From an uncultured Eubacteriales bacterium (GTDB lineage: Bacteria; Bacillota; Clostridia; Oscillospirales; CAG-272), in NCBI GenBank assembly GCA_905201895.1, contig CAJKPX010000072.1:1-10935 (forward strand): a DNA stretch of 10,935 nt. Direction: 5' to 3'. Both the position numbers and the translations under genes were made by a program. Positions within the stretch are counted from its first letter, which is position 1; the number at the start of each line of letters is the position of its first letter. The notes under the pieces are model-generated. The model was not told the DNA's origin and ran no database searches. It was given only the letters and a program-made list of their open reading frames with translations. Of the stretch, positions 4,878 through 10,935 are shown piece by piece.

Positions 4878-7307
4878 ATGAAAAATTACGAGTTTATCGA
4901 AAATGGCTACGCCATCCGCATGAACCGTCTCGACACGCCCTACCCCTGGGTCAACTACCTCACCAACACCCGTCTCTCCGCTATGATCTCGCAGGCGGGC
5001 GGCGGTTATCTGTGGTATAAGCTCCCCTCAAAATTCCGCATCACGCGCTATCGCTACAATCAGCTCCCGAATGACGCGCCCGGATTTTTCGTTTACATCA
5101 AGGAGGAGAACGGTGAGACCTGGTGCCCCACCTTCCAGCCCATGCAGGACGCCGAAACCGAGCGCCATGCGATCCACCGCCCGGGTGAGTCGGTCTACGT
5201 TGCGCGTCACGGCGACACCGAGGCACGCCTTTCCTTCTACATTCTCCCCGACACCGACGCGCTGGTGTGGGACCTCACGCTCCAAAACAACTCCGACCGC
5301 GAGCGCACCTATCAGGTCTACTCCTATGCAGAGCTCTCGCAGTACAACTGGTCGGCAGAGCAGAGCTTCGGCTACTATTGGCAGCACATGATCCGCACCA
5401 CCTACGATACCGAGAACGAAATTCTCTACTACACCTGCAACTACAAATACGACGATTACACCGTCAAGACCTCGCCCCTGGTTTATATCGCCTCCAGCCT
5501 GCCCGTTGTGAGCTACTGCGGTGACCGCGACGCTTTCATCGGCAACTACCGAAGCGAGGCAAACCCCGTTATGCTTGAGAGCGAGCGCTGCACCAACGAT
5601 GAGATCACCTCGGGCAACGGCTCTGCCGTTCTGCACGTCGCACCCAAATGCGGTGCGGGAGAGAGCACGAGCGTGCGCTTCTTCATCGGTGTGACCGAGG
5701 GTGCGATGGTGGACTACCAAAAGGCACGCGCAGATGCGCTTGCCGCTGTGCAGGCTCTGCGATCTGCTACCTACGTGGCAGATCAGAAGGCGCTGCTCGA
5801 CGCACGCTATGCCGAGCACTTCTCGCATTTCCTCTGCGACATTCCCGACAAGGTTGCCGAGCGTCAGATCAACTATTGGGGTCCGCTCAACGCCATGCAG
5901 TTCTCGCTCTTCCACCCCACCCCCCAGCCGAGTGCACCCGGCGTGCGCTCGATCGGTGCGCGCGACAAGCTGCAGGCACTCATGCCGATGGTCTATCGCA
6001 GCCCCGAGGGAACAAAGGAGGGTCTGCTCTTTATGCTCGACGCGCAGTATACGAACGGCGCGATCTCGCACAACATCCGCGGCATGATGAACGAATATTC
6101 GATCCCGGGTGCCTTCAATCTCAAAAAGCTCAAGAGTGACGATCTGCTCTGGCTTCCCTTCCTCGCTTATTCGGTTGCAGCCGAAAGCGGTCCCGATTTT
6201 CTCCTGACCGAGCAGGTTGGCTACTGCGACCTCGACGGCAACCACATCGACGAGAAGGAAACCGTTTGGGAGCACCTGATGCGCGTGATCGAATTTACGC
6301 AGAGCCACCTCGGTGAGCACGGCATTCCGCTCATGCTCGACGGCGACTGGAACGACATCATCAGCAAGTTCTCGCACAAGGGCAGAGGTGAGTCGGTTTT
6401 TGCAGGTCAGCAGTACGTTGCCGCACTCAACAAGATGATCGAAATGGCAGAATACCTCGGCCGTGAGGAGGACGCCGCTCGTCTGCGCGACTACCGCGCA
6501 CAGCAGACAGAGAGCCTCTGCCGCCATGCATGGAACGGCAAATGGTGGTACCGTTGCTTTGACGATGAGGGCAAGCCGATCGGTGCCGAGAGCGACGCGT
6601 TCGGAAAGCTCTGGCTCAATCCGCAGTCCTGGGCAATCATTTCGGGCGTTGGCTCCAAGGAGCAGAATGACGCCGCCTACACCGCGGTTGAGGAAATTCT
6701 CGACACGGGCTACGGTCTCAAGCTCCTCACCCCGGGATTTAAGACCTATCCCGACGTGATGGACCCCTTCAGCCCCTACAACCCCGGAACGAGTGAGAAC
6801 GGCGCGATCTTCTGCCATGCGCACACCTGGTCGATCATTGCCGAGTCCAAGCGCGGCAACGCCGAAAAGGCTTGGAAATTCTACAACGATCTCATTCCCC
6901 ACAATCTGCACGAATCGCTCGGCACCGAAACCTACAAATCCGATCCCTTCGGCTGGGTTTCCAACATCGTCGGTCCCGAGAACTCCAAGCACGGCTGGGG
7001 TAACGTCATCCGTCTCACGGGCACCTGCTCGTGGATGAACATTGCCGCAACGCAGTATCTGCTCGGCGTGCGCACCACGCTCGGCGGCGTGAAATTCGAT
7101 CCCTGTATCCCCGCCGATTGGAAGGGCTACAAGGTCGAGCGCGACTGGCGCGGCTGCCGGCTCCCGGGCCCCCTTTTAAAACCCAACGGCGTTTCCAAGG
7201 GAGTCAAGGCGCTTGTGGTCGACGGCGTGCGCTATGACGGCAACTTCCTTCCCGCCGACCTGCTCGCAGGCAAGCGTGAGGTCAAGATCACAGCCCTGAT
7301 GGGTTGA
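4878..7307 (+). CDS. GH94-type disaccharide phosphorylase (cellobiose/chitobiose phosphorylase-like)
   Basis: A cytosolic inverting phosphorylase that splits a beta-linked disaccharide with phosphate, yielding a sugar 1-phosphate and a free sugar. The 809 residues match the ~800 of cellobiose and N,N'-diacetylchitobiose phosphorylases. The N-terminus carries the family's TPYPWVNYL and ITRYRYN segments. The catalytic acid is D490 in DGDWND. Likely phosphate-site residues are R362 in ARDKLQ, H647 in CHAHTW and T714-G715 in LTGT. The C-terminal DPCIPADWKGY and GVSKGV are also typical. The exact substrate cannot be read from the sequence, and no sugar transporter or sugar kinase is adjacent. GGAAAGGAA (4861-4869) lies eight bases before ATG. 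The stretch near residues 760-766 (LPGPLLK) is unlike the family's usual beta-strand. Confidence 0.9.
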   Translation: MKNYEFIENGYAIRMNRLDTPYPWVNYLTNTRLSAMISQAGGGYLWYKLPSKFRITRYRYNQLPNDAPGFFVYIKEENGETWCPTFQPMQDAETERHAIHRPGESVYVARHGDTEARLSFYILPDTDALVWDLTLQNNSDRERTYQVYSYAELSQYNWSAEQSFGYYWQHMIRTTYDTENEILYYTCNYKYDDYTVKTSPLVYIASSLPVVSYCGDRDAFIGNYRSEANPVMLESERCTNDEITSGNGSAVLHVAPKCGAGESTSVRFFIGVTEGAMVDYQKARADALAAVQALRSATYVADQKALLDARYAEHFSHFLCDIPDKVAERQINYWGPLNAMQFSLFHPTPQPSAPGVRSIGARDKLQALMPMVYRSPEGTKEGLLFMLDAQYTNGAISHNIRGMMNEYSIPGAFNLKKLKSDDLLWLPFLAYSVAAESGPDFLLTEQVGYCDLDGNHIDEKETVWEHLMRVIEFTQSHLGEHGIPLMLDGDWNDIISKFSHKGRGESVFAGQQYVAALNKMIEMAEYLGREEDAARLRDYRAQQTESLCRHAWNGKWWYRCFDDEGKPIGAESDAFGKLWLNPQSWAIISGVGSKEQNDAAYTAVEEILDTGYGLKLLTPGFKTYPDVMDPFSPYNPGTSENGAIFCHAHTWSIIAESKRGNAEKAWKFYNDLIPHNLHESLGTETYKSDPFGWVSNIVGPENSKHGWGNVIRLTGTCSWMNIAATQYLLGVRTTLGGVKFDPCIPADWKGYKVERDWRGCRLPGPLLKPNGVSKGVKALVVDGVRYDGNFLPADLLAGKREVKITALMG

Positions 7308-7320
7308 TCAAATAACAAGA

Positions 7321-7340
7321 GAATGAAAGAGAATTAAAGA
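7321..7340 (+). repeat. Purine-rich tandem decamer in lysK leader
   Basis: GAATGAAAGA (7321-7330) is followed directly by GAATTAAAGA (7331-7340), one mismatch apart, and then GAGG. The last part serves as the Shine-Dalgarno (GAGAGG, 7339-7344), ten bases before ATG 7355. The leader between the two genes is only 47 bases, too short for a T-box. Confidence 0.4.
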
Positions 7341-7354
7341 GAGGTTTTTTATAA

Positions 7355-9403
7355 ATGCATTGGTCAGAAGAAATTGCGCAAAGAATCATTGCGCGTAACC
7401 CCGAAAAAGAAGAATACGTCTGCGCGGCGGGCATCAGCCCGTCGGGCTCGGTCCATATCGGCAACTTCCGCGACGTGGCAACGTCCCTGCTCGTCGTACG
7501 CGCACTCCAAAAGCAGGGCAAGCGTGCAAAGCTGCTGTTCTCCTGGGACGAGTTCGACCGTTGCCGCAAGATTCCTGCCAACGTGCAGGCGGTTGTTGGC
7601 GACGCCTACGACAAATATATCGGCTGCCCCTACGTTGACATCCCCGACCCCTGGGGCTGCCACGAAAACTACGCCAAGCACTTTGAGGAGGAATTTCTCC
7701 GTGCAATGGAGCAGTTTGGCATCGAGCTCGATTGCCGCTATCAGGCAGAGCTCTATCGCTCGGGCGCCTATACCAAGGACATCCTCGAATCTCTCCGGAA
7801 GCGCGGCGAGATCTTTGAGATCCTCGACTCCTTCAAAACAAAGGACCCCGACAAGACCCCCGAGCAGCTCAAGGCAGAGCATGATGCGGAGAAGGCTGTT
7901 TACTACCCCGTGAGCATTTTCTGCCCCGAGTGTCACACCGACTTCACCACCATCACCGCTCTCTCCGACGATTGCACCGAGGCAGACTACACCTGCCGTT
8001 GCGGTCACAAGGACCACATCAACTTCACCGAAAACTTCAACTGCAAGCTCGGCTGGAAGATCGACTGGCCGATGCGTTGGAGACACGAGGGCGTTGACTT
8101 TGAGCCCGGCGGAAAGGATCACGCCGCTCCCACGGGCTCCTATTCCAACTCCAAAATTATTTCCAAGCGCATCTTTGACTACGAGGCTCCGCTCTTCCAG
8201 GGCTACGAGTTCATCGGTATCAAGGGTATGACGGGTAAGATGTCGAGCTCGTCGGGTCTCAACCTCACCCCCGAGACCCTGCTCCGACTCTATCAGCCCG
8301 AGGTGATCCTCTGGCTCTACTCCAAAACCGACCCCACCAAGGCGTTTGATTTCTGCTTCGATGACGGCATTCTGCGCCAGTATTTCGAGTTCGACAAGAT
8401 GCTCACCGACTGCCGCGAGGGCAAGGCGAGCGAGGTGATCGCCGACATCATGTATAACTGCAAGATCGAGGGACGCGAGATCGAAACCGTGCCCATGTCG
8501 CTGCTCGTTCAGCTCGGCTCGATCGTCAACTTCAACGTGCCCATGCTGGAAACCGTGTTCCAAAAGATCGGCACGCCCTACACCGCCGCACAGTTTGCCG
8601 ACCGCCTCGACCGCGCGAAGTTCTGGCTCGAGCAGTGCGCGCCCGATCAGGTGAACCGCCTGCGCGTCACTCGCAATTTCGAGGTCTGGAACGCCCTGAC
8701 CGAACAGGAAAAGGCTGCCATCGAGCAGCTCCACGCCTATATCGCAAAGGGCGGCTACACGCTCGACGAGCTCAACGCCGAGCTCTACGCCATCCCCAAG
8801 CGCATCTGGGGCACCGACATGACCGACAAGGAGCTCAAGGGGCTTCAGGGTGCCTTCTTCCGCACGGTCTACAAGCTGCTCATCGACAAGGAAAAGGGAC
8901 CGCGTCTGTATCTGTTCCTCTACGCGATCGAGTCTGAAAAATACGTCGGTCTGCTCGATTTCTCCTACCCGCAAACCGAGGAGGAGCTCCGCGCCGACAC
9001 GCCCGAGGAGGTCTGCTGCCCCGAGGTGGACGAGGCGCCCGCCAACCGCGAGCCCGATCCCGTTGAACCGATCAAGGAGCAGGTGACCATCGACGATTTC
9101 GCCAAGCTCGACCTCCGCGTTTGCAAGATTCTCAAGGCAGAGGGCGTGCGCAAGTCGCATTCCTGCCTCAAGCTCACCCTGTTCGACGGCATCGCCGAGC
9201 GCGTGATTATGTCCTCGATCAAGGAGGAATATTCCCCCGAGCAGCTCGTTGGCAGAAAGATCATCGTCATTGCCAACCTCAAGCCCAACCGTATCTGTAA
9301 CGTCAATTCCAACGGTATGCTCCTCGCCGCAACCAACAACGCTTGCGGCTGCCAGATCATCTTCGTCGACGACTCCGTCCCCGAAGGCACCGCTATTCAT
9401 TGA
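7355..9403 (+). CDS. lysK: Class I lysine--tRNA ligase with C-terminal tRNA-binding OB domain
   Basis: Charges tRNA-Lys with lysine in the cytosol. It is the class I (Rossmann fold) form, not the common class II LysS: HIGN at 34-37, KMSSS at 295-299 and the GISPSGSVHIGN start are diagnostic. A probable zinc knuckle lies in between (C190, C193, C214, C216). The synthetase part ends near residue 535 with GPRLYLFLYAI. An acidic linker (about 540-576) then leads to a ~105-residue module (577-682) with DFAKLDLRV and ANLKP...NGMLLA, the Trbp111/MetRS C-terminal OB-fold type. Class I LysRS is usually about 520-550 residues, so 682 reflects this added domain. The reading frame is continuous across the join. 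No T-box precedes it. Confidence 0.94.
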   Translation: MHWSEEIAQRIIARNPEKEEYVCAAGISPSGSVHIGNFRDVATSLLVVRALQKQGKRAKLLFSWDEFDRCRKIPANVQAVVGDAYDKYIGCPYVDIPDPWGCHENYAKHFEEEFLRAMEQFGIELDCRYQAELYRSGAYTKDILESLRKRGEIFEILDSFKTKDPDKTPEQLKAEHDAEKAVYYPVSIFCPECHTDFTTITALSDDCTEADYTCRCGHKDHINFTENFNCKLGWKIDWPMRWRHEGVDFEPGGKDHAAPTGSYSNSKIISKRIFDYEAPLFQGYEFIGIKGMTGKMSSSSGLNLTPETLLRLYQPEVILWLYSKTDPTKAFDFCFDDGILRQYFEFDKMLTDCREGKASEVIADIMYNCKIEGREIETVPMSLLVQLGSIVNFNVPMLETVFQKIGTPYTAAQFADRLDRAKFWLEQCAPDQVNRLRVTRNFEVWNALTEQEKAAIEQLHAYIAKGGYTLDELNAELYAIPKRIWGTDMTDKELKGLQGAFFRTVYKLLIDKEKGPRLYLFLYAIESEKYVGLLDFSYPQTEEELRADTPEEVCCPEVDEAPANREPDPVEPIKEQVTIDDFAKLDLRVCKILKAEGVRKSHSCLKLTLFDGIAERVIMSSIKEEYSPEQLVGRKIIVIANLKPNRICNVNSNGMLLAATNNACGCQIIFVDDSVPEGTAIH

Positions 9404-9422
9404 TGGGAAAAGAATGATTTAT

Positions 9423-9488
9423 GCGGGGGAGAAACTTTTTGAAAAAAGTTTCTCCCCCGCACCCCCTCTTCAAAAACTTTTAAGAGGG
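9423..9488 (+). repeat. Long hairpin repeat, copy 2 (two stem-loops after lysK)
   Basis: The core at 9423-9460 is a perfect inverted repeat with GCGGGGGAGAAACTTTT arms (17 bp with a four-base loop). It is followed by a second stem, CCCTCTT (9464-9470) with AAGAGGG (9482-9488). Core sequence and tail (CACCCCCTC, TTCAAAAACTTTT) are related to copy 1 read in reverse. It begins 19 bases after the lysK stop, a terminator position, but has no terminal U-tract. Transcript-end stabilisation or termination is an inference. Confidence 0.7.
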
Positions 9489-9640
9489 AGTCATTTTGGG
9501 AGCGTTGATCTGTTCGCAGCCGTAGGGACCATATATTGCCCAAAGCAAGAAGGCTGCCTGCATATCAAAATCGACAAATCCCCACACTCCATCACACAAG
9601 AAAGGACGCAACCGCACGTAGGTTGTCACGGAAACGCACG

Positions 9641-10444
9641 ATGAAATATCGCATTCTCCGTTGGATCACCGAGCACGAATCGCTCTCAAAGCTGCTGCTC
9701 GCGCTCCCCTTTTGCGCATTGTTCTCCTGCGTGCTCGCCCTGCAACGTGCAGAATGGCTATCCTATCTGGTCCTGAACGTCATCCTGCTTCTGATATCGA
9801 GCATTTTTGTGTCGATTGCCCGAAGCCTGTGCCTCAACTCCACAGTCCACCATTTTCAGGCGCTCTGCGACCCCGAGCCCACCATGCGCGAGGCAGAGCG
9901 TCAGCTCGCCACCGCAAAGGACGACGTCTATCGGATGCTGCTCCTGATCAACTACTACACCATGCAGAGTGCACTCGGGCTCTATGAGAAGGCGCGTGAC
10001 GGGCTCAACGCCGTCAATCTCGACCAATCTCCCACCGCTCCCCCCTATCTGAAATTCGTTTACTACAATAATCTCTCAAGCGTTTATGACAATCTCGGGC
10101 AAAATGAGGACGCCGAGCGCCACTACCAAACGGCGGCACAGCTTTACCGAACGCTCAAGCCGAAATATCAAAAAGCTTTTCGCATCTCGATGGATCTTTT
10201 GCACGCACAGGCGTGCATTCGCAACCGCACCGATCTCGACCGCGCTCTGCAGCTCCTCGATCGGATGTCCGCCACCAATGAAAATCAACGCGTGTGCCGG
10301 GCATTCACCCGCGCGCAGGTCCTGCTGCTCAAAAACGAGCCCGAGCAGGCGCGCGTCCATCTCAACTACGTCATTGACCACGGAAACAAGCTTGCCCTCG
10401 TCCCCGAGGCGAGAGAACTTCTGAAAGGAACCGAACAACCATGA
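9641..10444 (+). CDS. Two-TM membrane protein with TPR domain, function unknown
   Basis: A 267-residue protein I do not recognise as a named family. Two hydrophobic helices (about 18-34 and 40-59) come first, separated by a short loop. The remaining ~200 residues are soluble and helical. One clear tetratricopeptide unit lies around 139-172 (YYNNLSSVYDNLGQNEDAERHYQTA), with weaker repeat-like helices on both sides. A scaffold or protein-interaction role at the membrane is inferred from this layout. ATG 9641 is chosen for its start codon and the hydrophobic N-terminus, with only a weak GGAAA six bases upstream. TTG 9623 is an in-frame alternative, and a better Shine-Dalgarno (AAGAAAGGA, 9598-9606) lies 34 bases away. 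The stop overlaps the dut start. Confidence 0.75.
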   Translation: MKYRILRWITEHESLSKLLLALPFCALFSCVLALQRAEWLSYLVLNVILLLISSIFVSIARSLCLNSTVHHFQALCDPEPTMREAERQLATAKDDVYRMLLLINYYTMQSALGLYEKARDGLNAVNLDQSPTAPPYLKFVYYNNLSSVYDNLGQNEDAERHYQTAAQLYRTLKPKYQKAFRISMDLLHAQACIRNRTDLDRALQLLDRMSATNENQRVCRAFTRAQVLLLKNEPEQARVHLNYVIDHGNKLALVPEARELLKGTEQP

Positions 10445-10890
10445 ATCTGAACGTCAAAATCAAGCTCTCGCGTGGCATGTCCGCGCCCGAATACGCAACC
10501 GCCGGCTCTGCCGCCGTCGATCTGCGTGCCGCTCTCGACGAGGGCACCGTCCTCACCATTGCCCCCGGTGAGCGCTCGCTCATCCCAACGGGACTCTCGA
10601 TCTCGCCCGAATCGACCGACGTGGTCGCCGTGATCGCGGGTCGAAGCGGTCTCGGCGTGAAAAAGGGTGTTTCGCTCGCAAACGGCATCGGCGTGATCGA
10701 CAGCGACTACCGCGGCGAAATTCAGGTCTGCCTCATCAACCGCGGCTCCGAGCCCTTTGAGGTCCGTCGCGGTGACCGCATCGCACAGATGATGTTCCTG
10801 CCCGTCCTCGCCGCCGCCTTTCTCCCCGTCGACTCGCTCGACGAAACCTCTCGCGGCACAGGCGGCTTCGGCTCCACGGGTGTGAATTGA
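10441..10890 (+). CDS. dut: Deoxyuridine 5'-triphosphate nucleotidohydrolase (dUTPase)
   Basis: Hydrolyses dUTP to dUMP and pyrophosphate, keeping uracil out of DNA and supplying dUMP for thymidylate synthesis. It is a homotrimeric beta-barrel enzyme of 149 residues, the normal length. All five motifs are present: AGSAAVDLRA (21-30), RSGLG (68-72), NGIGVIDSDYRGE (81-93, with D89 the expected catalytic aspartate), RGDRIAQ (110-116) and RGTGGFGSTG (138-147), whose phenylalanine closes over the base. ATG overlaps the preceding TGA by four bases, which suggests translational coupling. AAAGGAA (10424-10430) provides the Shine-Dalgarno within the upstream gene. Confidence 0.96.
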   Translation: MNLNVKIKLSRGMSAPEYATAGSAAVDLRAALDEGTVLTIAPGERSLIPTGLSISPESTDVVAVIAGRSGLGVKKGVSLANGIGVIDSDYRGEIQVCLINRGSEPFEVRRGDRIAQMMFLPVLAAAFLPVDSLDETSRGTGGFGSTGVN

Positions 10891-10903
10891 GGAAGGGGAG
10901 ATT

Positions 10904-10935
10904 GCAGGGGGATGGGAGAGGCGCTTTTGCAAAAG
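10904..10935. repeat. Long hairpin repeat, copy 3 (truncated by window end)
   Basis: The sequence starts GCAGGGGGATGGGAGAGGCG and ends CTTTTGCAAAAG. It matches the left arm and loop of copy 1 with changes. The right arm would lie beyond the window. It starts 13 bases after the dut stop, the same position relative to a gene end as copy 2. Confidence 0.6.

Noticed and set aside
7308..7354. T-box or L-box (lysine) riboswitch before lysK
   Set aside because: Only 47 bases separate the genes, and neither T-box (specifier loop, NCCA bulge) nor lysine aptamer structures can fit.
9505..9537. Promoter TTGATC...TATATT before the TPR gene
   Set aside because: The spacer is 21 bases, outside the normal sigma-A range, and the hexamers are imperfect.
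9536..9640. Extended N-terminus of the TPR protein starting at 9536
   Set aside because: The extra 35 residues are basic and unstructured, no ribosome site precedes 9536, and the sequence belongs to the intergenic region with a Shine-Dalgarno inside it.

Overview
The window looks like a chromosomal segment from a GC-rich member of the Bacillota, most likely an uncultured gut-type Clostridia. The basis is indirect: purine-rich Shine-Dalgarno sites of GAAAGGAA type ahead of most genes, a sigma-A promoter of Gram-positive form, PlsY as the acyltransferase, a class I lysyl-tRNA synthetase, and GC-rich coding DNA broken by AT-rich intergenic stretches. All seven genes lie on the + strand. Nothing looks like a phage, a transposase, a CRISPR array or a defence island.

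Layout. Positions 1-625 hold no convincing gene. This stretch is packed with secondary structure: a hairpin at 1-24, a 120-bp element bounded by ~30-bp imperfect inverted repeats (53-172), several short hairpins, a long G-rich hairpin repeat (386-473) and a strong extended -10 promoter (532-560) followed by two further TATAAT hexamers. From that promoter run an M24B Xaa-Pro aminopeptidase (626-1705), glycerol-3-phosphate acyltransferase plsY (1763-2584), a class I SAM-dependent methyltransferase of the Methyltransf_32 type (2648-3817) and a membrane-anchored alpha/beta hydrolase (3827-4810). After a 67-base gap come a GH94-type disaccharide phosphorylase (4878-7307) and, 47 bases later, lysK (7355-9403). 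A structured 237-base intergenic region (9404-9640) carries a second copy of the hairpin repeat. It is followed by a two-TM, TPR-containing protein (9641-10444) whose stop overlaps the start of dut (10441-10890). A third, truncated copy of the repeat runs off the window end.

The genes do not form one pathway. They cover peptide turnover, phospholipid synthesis, possible RNA or small-molecule methylation, beta-glucoside phosphorolysis, lysine charging of tRNA and nucleotide sanitation. Tight packing suggests one or two long transcripts, with the hairpin repeats lying at 3' ends of units.

Most notable points: (i) the class I LysRS carries a C-terminal OB-fold tRNA-binding module of the kind normally on MetRS; (ii) three related long hairpin elements occur within 11 kb, two of them directly after stop codons; (iii) there is an unexplained 120-bp inverted-repeat element at the left end; (iv) the start of the hydrolase looks one base out of frame with a better ATG. 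I found no clear evidence of a wholly new biological system here.
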